NCBI GenBank assembly: GCA_963728655.1
Contig: CAVSLD010000005.1
Coordinates: 124,001-188,000, forward strand
DNA: 64,000 nucleotides
Direction of reading: 5' to 3'
Source: Iamia sp963728655
GTDB taxonomy: Bacteria; Actinomycetota; Acidimicrobiia; Acidimicrobiales; Iamiaceae
A program made the position numbers and the translations under genes. Each line of letters opens with the position of its first letter. Position 1 is the stretch's first letter. Below, piece after piece: positions 27,763 through 37,980 of the stretch. The notes under the pieces are model-generated. The model made no database searches. It worked only from the letters and a program-made list of their open reading frames with translations, and was not told the DNA's origin.

Positions 27763-28163
27763 GTGGTCGACGGCGGCGCGGAGGCGGACGGCGGGTGCCC
27801 GGTCGTGGTCGGCGTCCTCGGTCCCTGCACCGCCTCGCTCGACGGGGAGACCACCCACCTGGCCGCCACGCCCCGTCGCGTCCTCGCCCGCTTGGCACTG
27901 GCGGCACCGGACCCGGTGACCCACGAGGCGCCGGCGCTGGCCGTCTGGGACCTCGACGTCCCGACCTCCGCCGGGCCTCGATGGCGAACCACGTGGCCCG
28001 CCTGCGCCCGGCCCAGCCTGCTGGACGGCGAGAGGGGGGTGCCCTGGCGGCCGGGGACACCACCGCCGCCGAGGAGCACGCCGTGGTGGCCCACCGGCTG
28101 GCCACCCCGCTCAGGTCCCCGCTGCTCCTGCGCGACATCGACGAGGTGATGGCCCGCCGCTGA
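27763..28163 (+). pseudogene. Internally deleted second SARP copy
   Basis: Begins like the first copy (VVVGVLGPCTASLDG, TPRRVLARLALAAPDPV against VRVLGPCGVVG, QRRIVARLALDAPRPV) and ends like it (RLATPLRSPLLLRDIDEVMARR against RLATRLGAPVFTREVDELMAG). Everything between, about 2.6 kb, is missing, and frame changes follow near 27980 and 28050. This is a tandem paralogue reduced to its two ends. No function expected. Confidence 0.75.
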
Positions 28164-28200
28164 GGTCCGGCCGCCGGGCGTGTCGAGCCCGCCCGGTGCG

Positions 28201-31200
28201 TCAGGTGGGTCGGGGCCTCCGTCGGCGCCGTCCGGCGAGGAACAGGGCGCCCCCGCCGGCGAGGAGCAGGGTGGCGAGCTGGAGCAGCCCGCCGACGTCG
28301 GTGCCGGTGCGGGGCAGGTCGCCCCCGCCGGCGGTGCCCGCGTCGGTGAGGCCCGTGGCCACCTGGTCACCGGAGGCACCGGAGGCACCGGAGGTGGGGC
28401 CCGACGGGCCCGGCATCACCGAGGCGGTGGGGTCGATGCCGCCGGCGCCGGCCCCGGCGCCGTCGGTGGGATCGACGGGGCCGGCCCCGCCACCGGCGTC
28501 CACCGGGGGGGCCGGACCGCTCGGGGCCGTGGGACCGATCGGGTCCGTCGGATCCACCGGCGTCGTCGGGTCGGTGGGGTCGATCGGATCGGTGGGACCG
28601 ACGGGGTCGTTCGGATCGGGCGCGGCCAGGACCACCGTCTCGCCGGACTGGTGGTCACGCACGAGCGGGGCGGCGAGCACGAGGGAGCCGAGCGCAGCCA
28701 CCGTCACGCTCTCCTCGTTGGGACCACCGGGGTCGATCACCACCTCGTCTCCGGGGCGGAACCACTCGGTCTCCTCGGGCAGACCGATGTCGCCGGGCTC
28801 GAGGACCGCGACGGTGGCGTCGCCGGCGGCGGCGCCCTCGGGCAGGAGGGTCATCGGTGGCAGCTCGAGGAGCTCCGGGTCGGCACCGCCGGCGATGGCG
28901 TCGTCGACGTCTATGGGCACCCAGGTGCCGACGGCGTCGGGGTTGGGCGTGACCACTGCGTCGGGACCGAGGTCCACGACCGGTCCGGAGGCGCTGCGCC
29001 GCTGGCCCTCGGCCGCGGCCCGAACGCGACTCGCCGGTGCCGCCCGTGAAGGTCTCGGCCCCGCCGTCACCGTCGGGTCGGACCGGGTTGGCGTTGCGCT
29101 CGGCGCCGGGAGCCACCTGGTTCTCCAGCAGGTTCTCGACGAACCGGTACAGCTCGCCGGGACGGACGAACAGCGGCAGCAGGTAGTAGCGCCGGAACTG
29201 GGCCGAGAGGCTGGCCAGGTTGAACTGGCGGAAGAGGCCCACCTGGGCCCGCCACTGGTGGGTGGCGCCGGCCAGCAGGATGAAGTCTCCGCGGACGCCG
29301 TTGCGCCTCCCGGCGTTGGGCGTGTCGGGAGCGATGGACCGGTTCTCGACGAAGTAGCTGGCGGTGGCCGTCTGCTTGGGGGCGATCGTCACGGCCGTCT
29401 CGGCGCCCTCGGACACCTGGCGGAGGTGCCCGGCCCGCTGGCCACCGATGAAGCTGAAGCTCTCGCCGTGCTGCATGCCCAGCAGCTTCTGCAGGTGCTC
29501 GTAGATGCGGAGGCGCTTGGCCTGGTCGGTGATGAAGGTGCCGTCCAGGTTGAGGATCGACATGAAGTCGATGTCGCCGGTGATGGAGCGGAAGTCCTTC
29601 CCCCCGGGGCCCGACATCTCGATCTCGAAGTAGCGGCGGGTCGGGTCGGGACGGACCAGACCACCCTCGTCGATGATCTCGGTGGCCCGGATGGTCCGGG
29701 TGTCCACCACGTCCTTGGCCACGCTGGCGTCGATGCCCTGGGGGTCGTAGTTGAACCCGACGTCGATCTTGGACTCGAAGCGACCCGGCACCGTCGGTCG
29801 GGCGTCGTTGAGGTACTGCCCGGCGTAGACCGGCCACTCCTCGATCCGCGTCTGCAGGCGGGTGGCCACGTCCTTGGCCGTGTCCGGGTCGAGGCCCGGG
29901 TGGTTGCGCGCCACCCAGCGCTCGGACTCGATCTTGGCCTTGGCCGCCAGCTCGTCCTTGGGCAGGCTGAAGTCGATGTCGAGGTCCTTCGGCGGTTCGA
30001 CCAGCTCGACCCGCCCCTTCCGGGTGCGGCGGTAGCCCAGGTAGTCGATGTCGATCTGGTCGATCGACTTGATCTTCATGGCCTCCGCCTTCGGCCACGC
30101 GATCTTGTTGCGGACCAGCTCGATCGCCTCGGTGGCTCGCGAACGGAAGGTGATCAGGACATCCTCGGCATCGGCGATCTCGAAGAGCTTGCGGACGTCG
30201 TCGGCCGAGGCCCCCCAGTACTTGCGGATCATCTCGAGGGTGAGGCGATCGCCGGCCGCGAACGCGCCGGACTTGGCCACCGGCTGGCCGGACCTCTCTG
30301 CTGCGGCGAGCCGCTCGGCCAGGCTGGCCTCCTGCTTCCTCGCCGCTCGCTCCATGCCCTCGCGGATGGCGGTGTTGGCCCCCGCCATCTCACGGATCGC
30401 CTTGCGCCCGGCCCGCGCCGCCACGAAGAGGCTGAAGGCGGCGTCGGGGTTCTCACCCGCCATGCGACCGAGCTCGAACTGGATCCTCTCGAGGTCGCCG
30501 GTCCGGTACACCTGGTCCCAGGTCCGGATGAAGCTGTCGAGCGCCGGGGGGACAGCCTGGGCGAGCGTGACCCCCTGGCCCAGGGTGATGGCACCCGCAT
30601 CCAACACTGACTGGGCATCGAGCGCGATCTCGTCGATCAGCCGCTGGCGGGCCAGGTCGTCGCCCTGGAGCATGAGGGAGATCTCCCCCAGCATCTGGCC
30701 CTCCCACGCGATCAGTCGCCCGTACTGGTCGGCCGCGTCGAGGCCGATGTTGCCGGCCAGGCGGACCAGGTCGAAGCTCCCCGACGCCAGGTTGTCGAGG
30801 CCCACGATGACCCCGCACCCGAAGTAGGCGTAGCCGCACTCGCCCACCACGTCGGGCAGGATCTCGGCCGGCGGGATCCGCATCGCCATCGAGTCGCTGT
30901 AGCCGTCCGTGTCGAGCACCTTGATCTGGGATTCGGGCGCAGGGGTCTTGGTGACCTCGCCGGTGGCCTCGTCGACCTCGTGCTTCCAGGCCCGCACCTC
31001 CCACGTGGCCGACGCATCAGAGGCGACCTCGAGCTCGGCCGTGGGCAGCAGGGCCTGCACGTCGATCTTCTGCTGGGGCTGGAGCACGAAGCCATACGGG
31101 GTGTCGGGTGTCCGCCCCCCGGCATCGGCGGGGAACACGATCCCGTTCCCGGCGTTGCCGTCCGTCGTGGGGTAGACGGTGACGCCCACGACGGTGTCGT

Positions 31201-33084
31201 CGCTCGTGTTCTCCAGCACACCCGCCATGCGGATCGTCTGGCCGCCGAGGTACGGCTCGGATCGGGCCGGCTTGATGCCGAACTCGACCAGCAGGTCGCT
31301 GATCACCTTCACCTCGACCGCGCCCCGACCCGTGACCCGCTCATCCTCGTAGGTCCCCGAGGCCAGCACCGACAGCTCCGCGTAGGCCTCGTCCAGCCCT
31401 TCGAAGTGGTAGATCAGCGAGGTCGCCTCGCCCTTCTCGAGGGTCGTGTCCGCGAAGGCCGGGTTGGGGTCGTCGAGGGGCTCGATCGCCACACCCGGGA
31501 TCGGGTTGCCCAGCTCGTCGACCCGGAGCGACCGCTGCCCCACGGGGTCACCCGTGGCAGGGAGGGCCAGGCCCTCGATGTCGGTGTCGCCCTGGTTGGT
31601 GAACCGGGCCTCCACCTCGAAGAGGTTCTCGTGGTCGTTCTCGTTGAGGACGAACTCCAGAGGCGTGCCCGGAGCCGGCGAGGGATCCGCCCCCGCGACC
31701 CGCGCCGTGAGCTCGACCTTCAGGGGCGCGGGCGTGATCTCGAGGTCCCACGTGATCTCACCGGCGACAGGTGCTCCCTCCAGGTCGACCGCGGAGACGG
31801 CCATCACCACCCGCACCGTCCCCGCCACCTCGGCCTCCACGCGGTAGTCGGCGAAGTCGATCGACTCCAGGCCCTCGGTGCCGAGGTCGCCCGTCAGCCT
31901 CCTCGTGCCCTCACCCGTGCGCTCCTCGACCGTGGCCAGCCCGACACCCTCGGGGTCCGTGGCCACGACGGCCACGGAGTCGACCTTGACCTCCGTCAGG
32001 GGGCCGTCGGTGGTGTTCTCCACCCGGAGCCGGATGTCCGCCCCCTCACCCTCCTTGAGGTTCGCGCCTCCGGTGTTCGGTATCCGGAAGATCTCCCCGG
32101 ACAACCCTTCCTTGCCCAGCTCGATCACCTGGCTCACGGTGTCGACGCGGCCCTGCGCCGAGGCCGACAATCGGACCGTGTAGTCACCCGGTTCGGCGAA
32201 GGTGTGGGTGAACGACTCCGCCGTCTCGGTCGTCCCGTCGCCCAGGTCCCACTCGAGCGTGAGGGCGTTCCCGGTGAGGCTCCGGGAGGTCGAGGTGAAG
32301 GTGACCTCGAGCGGATCGGTGTCCGAGACCACGCTGGTGAACGACGCCTCGGCCGACGGAGCGCGCCCGTCGACCAGCTGGCACGAGGTCTCCCTGTACT
32401 GGCCCTCGGACAGGCCGGTTGCGACCGAGTCGTAGTAGTTGGCCGAGCCGTCGTTGCCGGACACGCGGGCCGTGAAGCTGTCGCTCCTCCCGTTCTCGGA
32501 GGTGGGGGGCGCCGGGGCCCGGTAGTCGATCCAGAAGGTGTCACCGGGGCCGAAGGAGGTGTTTGTCGACGAGAACCTGTCGGGGTTGGTGAAGAAGTCC
32601 ACGGCCTCGGGGGCGCCTGGGCGGCTGATGTTCGGGGCGTCGGACCAACCCAGGACCTCGGCCCCGGAGAACGACCAGTTGATGCCGACCGACATCGCGC
32701 CGTAGTGGAACCACTGGTCCTTGCGCTCGATGTCGTTGTACACGGGCCCACGGTGCGGAAGCCCACCGCGTCGCCGAGGGTGAGCGTCAACCTGACCGTC
32801 TCGCCCTCCTCGTAGTCGAGGTTCGAGATCGACAGCGAGCCGAGGACAGGCTGATCGGGGGCGCACGCCGCGACCCCTCGGGGCGTGAGGTAGGTCTCGG
32901 CCACCACGGCCATCGCGGCCGCGGCGGGGGGTGCTGTCGATGCCTCCACCACCGCCGCGCCGGCGAGGAGCACCACGGCCAGGACCACAGAGATGAGCCG
33001 CGGGCGCGTCACGGGCGAGCGCGGGGACGGGCGCCCTCCTCCGTCGCCCGTCGCCTGCGACGTCCTCGTCGATCGTCTGCCCAT
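28201..33084 (-). CDS. Giant LPXTG-anchored PKD surface protein, two frameshifts
   Basis: About 1,627 residues once two single-base shifts are bridged (near 32745, one base missing; near 29025, one base extra). ATG at 33084 with GGGAG 7 nt upstream. Order: signal peptide (LISVVLAVVLLAGAAVVEA), beta domain, PKD domain (LTLEWDLGDGTTETAESFTHTF, ~250-310), CARDB-like beta domains (~310-740), an alpha-helical region (~745-990), an unrecognised alpha/beta domain (~990-1350, with KIKSIDQIDIDYLGYRR and ITGDIDFMSILNLDG), a DPTDP-repeat wall stalk, then LPRTG, a helix and RRRRRPRPT. Lower GC than its neighbours. Exported and wall-bound by the sortase; the alpha/beta domain could be enzymatic or toxin-like. 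Confidence 0.85.
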
Positions 33085-33231
33085 GCCGTCGCTCCCACCC
33101 CGCACCGGACCGACCGGACGCCGCGACACCCTCGCATGGCCCTCCAACGAGTCGACAACAGACCTCCGCTGTCGTCTGCGGACCGGGGTGTCGACCTTCG
33201 ACCTCGGGTCGAGGTGGAGGTTCCCTGGGGG

Positions 33232-34119
33232 CTAGCCGTGGACGGTGGGCTCGACCGCGGGGTCGTCGGCGACGTCGCCCCGGAGGAGGGGCAGCACCTC
33301 GACGGTGAGGATGGCGGCCAGGATGAGGCCGGCGCCCGCCAGGCCCCGCCACCCCAGCTCCTCCCCCGTCGCCACGCCGAGGATCGCCGCCGAGACCGGC
33401 TCGACGAGCAGGATCAGCGCAGCCCGGGAGCTCGGGACGGTGCGCTGGCCGGCCACCATGCAGAGGAAGGCGACCGACGTGGCGAACACCCCGGTGAAGG
33501 CGGCCGCGACCCATGCCCCGGCCCCCAGGTCGTACCCACCGAGCCCCAGGCCCGGGACGGCGCAGACCACGCCCACGGTGAGGATCTGCACGAACGTGAA
33601 CCGCACCGGGTCGAGGCGTCCGGTCGTGCGCCCGACCACCACCAGGTGGGCGGCGAAGGCCACCGCGCAGCCGAGCGTGAGCACCTCGCCCCAGTCGAAG
33701 GCGTCGCCCCCGCTGCCCGAGAGGAGCCACAGCCCGCCCACGGCCAGGGCCACGCCGACGACGAGGCGTCGACCGGGCCAGGTGCGCTCGGTGACCCCGA
33801 CCATGAGCGGGACGATCACGACCAGCAGGTAGGTGACGAAGGCCGAGGTCGAGGTGGTGGTGGCCCGCAGGCCGAAGGTCTGGAGCAGGTAGGCCGAGGC
33901 CAGCACCAGCCCGGCCAGGATGCCCAGGCGCACCTCGCCCCCGCCCGGCGGCCGGCGCAGGGCGATCGGGGCCAGGGCGGCTGCGGCGACGAGGAACCGG
34001 GCGCCCAGGAAGGGCACCGGCTCGGCCGTCTCGATGGCCCGCTGCATGACGAGGAACGTGCTCCCCCAGAGGAACCCGGCCGTCGCCAGCAGCAGCGCCC
34101 CCCGGACCCCCCGCCTCAT
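33232..34119 (-). CDS. EamA-family (DMT) transporter
   Basis: 295 aa with ten predicted helices in two EamA repeats (FLWGSTFLVMQRAIETAEPVP; later ALILLVEPVSAAILGVATGEEL). ATG at 34119 starts just before the first helix. Exports or imports a small metabolite that cannot be named. 147 bp separate it from the giant surface gene; that gap carries the surface gene promoter region and no gene. Confidence 0.88.
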   Translation of the reverse strand: MRRGVRGALLLATAGFLWGSTFLVMQRAIETAEPVPFLGARFLVAAAALAPIALRRPPGGGEVRLGILAGLVLASAYLLQTFGLRATTTSTSAFVTYLLVVIVPLMVGVTERTWPGRRLVVGVALAVGGLWLLSGSGGDAFDWGEVLTLGCAVAFAAHLVVVGRTTGRLDPVRFTFVQILTVGVVCAVPGLGLGGYDLGAGAWVAAAFTGVFATSVAFLCMVAGQRTVPSSRAALILLVEPVSAAILGVATGEELGWRGLAGAGLILAAILTVEVLPLLRGDVADDPAVEPTVHG

Positions 34120-34137
34120 CGGCCCCACGACCTCATC

Positions 34138-34260
34138 GAACCTTGGACGCCTGGTCGCGCCAGGCAACGACACCCGTCCAACGTTCGCCGCGGTCGGCCG
34201 GGGCGCCCCTCGAACCTTGGACGCCTGGTCGCGCCAGGCAACGACACCCGTCCAAGGCTC
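34138..34260. repeat. Two-copy nested-palindrome array
   Basis: Units at 34138-34186 and 34212-34260, period 74. Outer arms CCTTGGACG/CGTCCAAGG (34215-34223, 34249-34257) enclose an inner hairpin GCCTGG-TCGCG-CCAGGC. In the first unit the arms extend to GAACCTTGGACG/CGTCCAACGTTC with one mismatch. It lies between the HAD gene stop and the EamA start, both on the minus strand. Confidence 0.85.
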
Positions 34261-34266
34261 GCGCGG

Positions 34267-34911
34267 TCAGCCGGCGAGGAGGGCGTCGAGGGCGGCGACG
34301 GCCTCGACCGGGTCGGTCACCAGAAGGGCGGTGAGGCCGGCCCGCTCGGCACCGGCGACGTTGCCGGGGTGGTCGTCGAGGAACACGGCCCGGTCCGGGT
34401 CGTCCACACCCAACAGGGACAGGGTGTGGAGGTAGATGCGGGCGTCGGGCTTGCGCAGGCCCACCGCCGAGGAGTCGACGACGGCGTCGAAGAGGTCCTC
34501 GGCCGGCACCAGCTCGCGCCAGGACTGCGACCCCTCCTTGACGTTGTTGGTGCACAGCGCGGTGCGGTAGCCCTCGTCGCGCAGGGACCGGACCCGGTCG
34601 ACCACCACGTCGTGGACGGTCAGGCGACCCATCATCCCGCCGAAGGCCTCCCAGTCGATGGTGACGCCGGTGGCGGCGGCCTCCTCCCCGACCCACGCCA
34701 CCCAGTCGGTGATGGGGACCTCGCCCCGCTCGACGCGGTGCCACATGTGGTCGGTGTCCTCGTCGTAGGGGCCGAGGAGCAGGGCGAGGGCGGCGTCGCG
34801 GCTCTCGGCGCCCGTGACGATGTCGGCGATGGCGTCGAAGGCCGAGGTGATGACCACGCCGGAGAGGTCGAAGACCACGGCGTCGTAGCGGCGGTCGGCG
34901 GATGGGGTCAC
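34267..34911 (-). CDS. HAD-superfamily hydrolase
   Basis: 214 aa. Motif I VVFDLSGVV (the Asp nucleophile is present but the usual second Asp is Ser/Gly), motif II CTNN, motif III RKPDARIY, motif IV VFLDDHPGNVAGAERAG. The second Asp of DxD is absent, which is unusual for a phosphatase and closer to epoxide-hydrolase N-terminal or dehalogenase-like members. GTG overlaps the hisG stop (GTGA), so it is the last gene of the nadE-hisE-hisG operon. Confidence 0.88.
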   Translation of the reverse strand: MTPSADRRYDAVVFDLSGVVITSAFDAIADIVTGAESRDAALALLLGPYDEDTDHMWHRVERGEVPITDWVAWVGEEAAATGVTIDWEAFGGMMGRLTVHDVVVDRVRSLRDEGYRTALCTNNVKEGSQSWRELVPAEDLFDAVVDSSAVGLRKPDARIYLHTLSLLGVDDPDRAVFLDDHPGNVAGAERAGLTALLVTDPVEAVAALDALLAG

Positions 34912-35792
34912 AGACGGGCGCTCCGGAGGTCGCTGGCCAGGATGGCCTTGGCCCCGAGGTCGGCCAGGGCGTCGATGGTGGCGTTCATGTCGGACTTGGG
35001 CACCAGGGCCCGCACCGCGACCCAGGCCTCGTCGCGCAGAGGGGCGACGGTGGGCGACTCCAGGCCCGGGGTGAGGGCCACGGCCTCGTCGAGCAGGTCG
35101 CGGGGGCAGTCGTAGTCGACCATCACGTACTGCTGGGCCACGGCCACGCCCTCCAGCCGCCGGAGCAGCTGGCGGCGCGCCGCCGACGCCTCGGCGCAGG
35201 GATCGGGACCCGGGCGTTGCTCGCCGTGGGGCCCGACGACCACGGCCTCGGAGGTGCACAGGACGGGGCCGAAGGGCTCCAGGCCGTGGGCCGCCAGGGT
35301 GCGCCCGGTGCTGACGACGTCGGCCACCACGTCGGCCACGCCCAGCTCGACGGAGATCTCGACCGCTCCCTCCAGCCGGACCACCTCGGCGTCGATGCCC
35401 CGAGCGGCCAGGTCGTCGGCCACCAGACGGGGGTACGACGTGGCGATGCGCCGTCCGGCCAGGGCGTCGACGCGCCACCCCCCCGGCGGGGCATCGGCCG
35501 TGGGGGCGGCGTAGAGGAAGCGGGAGCTGCCGAAGCCCAAGGCGAGCAGCTCGGCCACCGCGGCGCCGGAGTCGAGGGCCAGGTCCCGGCCGGTGATGCC
35601 CAGGTCGACCTGGCCCCGGCCCACGTAGACGGCGACGTCGCGGGGGCGCAGGAAGTAGAAGCGGACGCCGTTGGCCGGGTCGACCACGGTGAGGCCGCGC
35701 CCGTCGGGCCGGCAGCGGTAGCCGGCCTCGGCGAGCATGGTGCTGACGCCCTCGGACAGGGCGCCCTTGTTGGGCAGGGCGACGGTGAGCAT
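34908..35792 (-). CDS. hisG: ATP phosphoribosyltransferase, long form
   Basis: First enzyme of histidine synthesis. 294 aa with the C-terminal ACT-like regulatory domain (VMVDYDCPRDLLDEAVALTPG; VRALVPKSDMNATIDALADLGAKAIL), so HisZ is not needed. Catalytic core motifs LPNKGALSE, GITGRDLAL and VADVVSTGRTL. ATG with GAGG 5 nt upstream. Separated from hisE by 20 bp. Confidence 0.95.
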   Translation of the reverse strand: MLTVALPNKGALSEGVSTMLAEAGYRCRPDGRGLTVVDPANGVRFYFLRPRDVAVYVGRGQVDLGITGRDLALDSGAAVAELLALGFGSSRFLYAAPTADAPPGGWRVDALAGRRIATSYPRLVADDLAARGIDAEVVRLEGAVEISVELGVADVVADVVSTGRTLAAHGLEPFGPVLCTSEAVVVGPHGEQRPGPDPCAEASAARRQLLRRLEGVAVAQQYVMVDYDCPRDLLDEAVALTPGLESPTVAPLRDEAWVAVRALVPKSDMNATIDALADLGAKAILASDLRSARL

Positions 35793-35812
35793 CGGGTCCT
35801 CGGGTCGGCGGG

Positions 35813-36076
35813 TCAGAGGTGGCGGTAGACGTCGGCCGGTGTCAGGCCTCGGGCGACCATCACCACCTGGAGGCGGTAGAGGAGCTGGGAGATCTCCAGG
35901 GCGAGGGCCTCGTCGTCCTCGTGCTCGGCGGCCAGCCACACCTCGCCCGCCTCCTCCAGCACCTTCTTGCCCATGGCGTGGAGCCCGGCGTCGAGGGCCT
36001 CGACGGTGGCCGAGCCGTCGGGGCGCTCGGCGGCCCGGGACAGCAGGGTGGCGTGGAGCTCGTCGAACGTCGCCAC
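35813..36076 (-). CDS. hisE: Phosphoribosyl-ATP pyrophosphatase
   Basis: Second step of histidine synthesis, 87 aa, the normal length. MazG-like helices with metal-binding Glu residues: VLEEAGEVWLAAEHED and EISQLLYRLQVVMVARGL. GTG start, 2 bp after the nadE stop; hisG follows. Confidence 0.93.
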   Translation of the reverse strand: MATFDELHATLLSRAAERPDGSATVEALDAGLHAMGKKVLEEAGEVWLAAEHEDDEALALEISQLLYRLQVVMVARGLTPADVYRHL

Positions 36077-36078
36077 GA

Positions 36079-37809
36079 TCAGCCCCGGAAGCCGTTGGTG
36101 ATGGGCAGGCGCCGATCCTTGCCGAAGGCCTTGCCGGTGACCCGGGGCCCGGGCGGGGACTGGCGCCGCTTGTACTCGGCCCGGTCGACCAGCAGCGTGA
36201 CCTTGCGGACGACCTCGGCGTCGTGGCCGGCGGCGATGATCTCCGACGCGGTGCGGTCGAGCTCGATGTAGGCGTGGAGGATCGGGTCGAGCTCCTCGTA
36301 GGGCGGAAGGGACTCGTCGTCGCGCTGGTCGGGGCGGAGCTCGGCCGACGGGGCCTTGGTGAGCACCGAGGTGGGGATGAGGTCGTGGCCGGCCCGCTCG
36401 TTGCGCCGGGCGCACAGCTCGAAGACGCGGGTCTTGAGCACGTCCTTGATGAGGGCGTAGCCGCCGACGGTGTCGCCGTAGAGGGTCGCGTAGCCCACCG
36501 CGGCCTCGCTCTTGTTGCCGGTGGAGAGGACCAGCCAGCCCATCTTGTTGGACAGGGCCATGAGGATCTGGCCCCGGATCCGGGACTGGACGTTCTCCTC
36601 GGTGAGGTCCGGCGCCAGGCCCGCGAACGACGGCGCGAGCATGTCGAGCATCGCCTGGTGGGCGGGCTCGATGGCGATGGTGCGGTGGTCGACGCCCAGG
36701 TTGGCAGCCAGCTTCTCGGCGTCGGACTCGGAGTGGTCCGATGAGTACCGCGACGGCATGGCGACGGTGTGGACCCGGTCGGGCCCGATGGCGTCGACGG
36801 CGAGGGCGGCGACGATGGACGAGTCGATGCCCCCGGACAGGCCGACCACCACGTCGGAGAAGCCGTTCTTCTCGACGTAGGCGCGGGTGCCGAGCACCAG
36901 CGCCTCCCAGACCTCGTCGTCGGCCTCCATGACCGGGGCGATGTGGGCGACGAGACCGTCGGTGTGGGCCGGCAGGTCGCCGCCGGTGACCGGCGTCGGC
37001 GTGACCTCGAGGACGGGGAGCTGGTCGTCGACCGGTCGGCCCCGCGGGTCGAGCAGGCGCTTGCGGTAGACGGGGCCGACCTCGATGTCGACGACGAGGA
37101 GGTCCTCGACCATCTGGGGGGACCGGGCGAGGAGGTTCCCCTCGGCGTCGAAGGCCATGGACCCGCCGTCGAAGACCAGCTCGTCCTGGCCGCCGACCTG
37201 GTTGACGTAGACGAGGGCGGCGCTGGCGTCCGCCGCACGGGTGGCCAGCATGCGCTCCCGACGGGCCTGCTTGCCCTCGGCGTAGGGCGAGGCGTTGATG
37301 TTGATGACGACCTCGGCCCCGCTGTCGGCCTGGTCGGCGATCGGGCCGGTGGGGTTCCAGGCGTCCTCGCAGACCGACACGCCGACGGGCACGCCCCGCA
37401 CGGAGTAGAGGGTCTCCGGCGCTCGCCCCCGCCCGAAGTAGCGCAGCTCGTCGAACACGGCGTAGTTGGGCAGCTCGCACTTGCGGTACACGCCTCGCAC
37501 CTCGCCGCCGGCGCAGACGGCCGCCGCGTTGTGCAGGTCGCGGCCCAGGTCGACGAAGCCGATGACGGCCACGCAGTCACCCGTGGCCGCGGCCACCTCC
37601 TGCAGCGCCTCCAGGTTGGCGGTGACGAAGCCCGGCTTCAGCAGGAGGTCGTCGGGCGGGTAGCCGGTCAGGGCCAGCTCGGGGAAGGCGGCGATGTCGG
37701 CGCCGGCCTCGGTGGCCGCCCGGTAGGCGTCGAGGACGCGCTCCACGTTGCCGTCGAGGTCGCCCACGTGGGTGTCGATCTGGCAGGCGGCGATGCGCAG
37801 GCGGGGCAC
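36079..37809 (-). CDS. nadE: Glutamine-dependent NAD+ synthetase
   Basis: Final step of NAD synthesis, 576 aa. An N-terminal nitrilase-type glutaminase domain carries the Glu-Lys-Cys triad (PELALTGYPP; YRKCELPNY; VSVCEDAW). The C-terminal synthetase has the P-loop GLSGGIDSS near residue 300 and STGNKSE. Leaderless start: GTG 6 nt after TACCCT. First gene of a nadE-hisE-hisG-HAD operon. Confidence 0.95.
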   Translation of the reverse strand: MPRLRIAACQIDTHVGDLDGNVERVLDAYRAATEAGADIAAFPELALTGYPPDDLLLKPGFVTANLEALQEVAAATGDCVAVIGFVDLGRDLHNAAAVCAGGEVRGVYRKCELPNYAVFDELRYFGRGRAPETLYSVRGVPVGVSVCEDAWNPTGPIADQADSGAEVVININASPYAEGKQARRERMLATRAADASAALVYVNQVGGQDELVFDGGSMAFDAEGNLLARSPQMVEDLLVVDIEVGPVYRKRLLDPRGRPVDDQLPVLEVTPTPVTGGDLPAHTDGLVAHIAPVMEADDEVWEALVLGTRAYVEKNGFSDVVVGLSGGIDSSIVAALAVDAIGPDRVHTVAMPSRYSSDHSESDAEKLAANLGVDHRTIAIEPAHQAMLDMLAPSFAGLAPDLTEENVQSRIRGQILMALSNKMGWLVLSTGNKSEAAVGYATLYGDTVGGYALIKDVLKTRVFELCARRNERAGHDLIPTSVLTKAPSAELRPDQRDDESLPPYEELDPILHAYIELDRTASEIIAAGHDAEVVRKVTLLVDRAEYKRRQSPPGPRVTGKAFGKDRRLPITNGFRG

Positions 37810-37815
37810 GGGCCA

Positions 37816-37821
37816 AGGGTA
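37816..37821 (-). promoter_or_regulatory. Leaderless-type -10 box of nadE
   Basis: TACCCT on the minus strand, 6 nt before the nadE GTG. Confidence 0.55.
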
Positions 37822-37904
37822 CCGACCCCCACTCGCCGGCCCGGCGCCGGATGCGGGGTCGGCGCGGGCCCGGGTGCGCACCACCACCGACGCTGCGGGC
37901 GTCG

Positions 37905-37910
37905 TAGCCT
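37905..37910 (+). promoter_or_regulatory. Leaderless-type -10 box
   Basis: TAGCCT, 7 nt before the GTG of a 20-codon reading frame at 37918. Confidence 0.45.
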
Positions 37911-37917
37911 GCCGCCC

Positions 37918-37980
37918 GTGCACCCTGCGCCCCTCGAGACCCGTGCGCCGGGTGGCCGTCCCGGGGGGCGGCCGCGGTGA
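37918..37980 (+). CDS. Possible 20-residue leader peptide
   Basis: GTG-initiated frame of 20 codons, rich in Pro, Gly and Arg (ETRAPGGRPGGRPR). Its TGA overlaps the GTG of the next gene (GTGA), and its start is 7 nt after TAGCCT. It could be a translated leader that couples expression of the downstream membrane protein, or a shadow of a longer untranslated leader. Confidence 0.35.
   Translation: MHPAPLETRAPGGRPGGRPR

Noticed and set aside
28655..33730. The first ~215 codons of the 1,691-codon minus-strand frame (33084-33730) as part of the surface protein
   Set aside because: That part is antisense-frame sequence over the EamA gene; the signal peptide and Shine-Dalgarno sequence put the real start at 33084 in a neighbouring frame.
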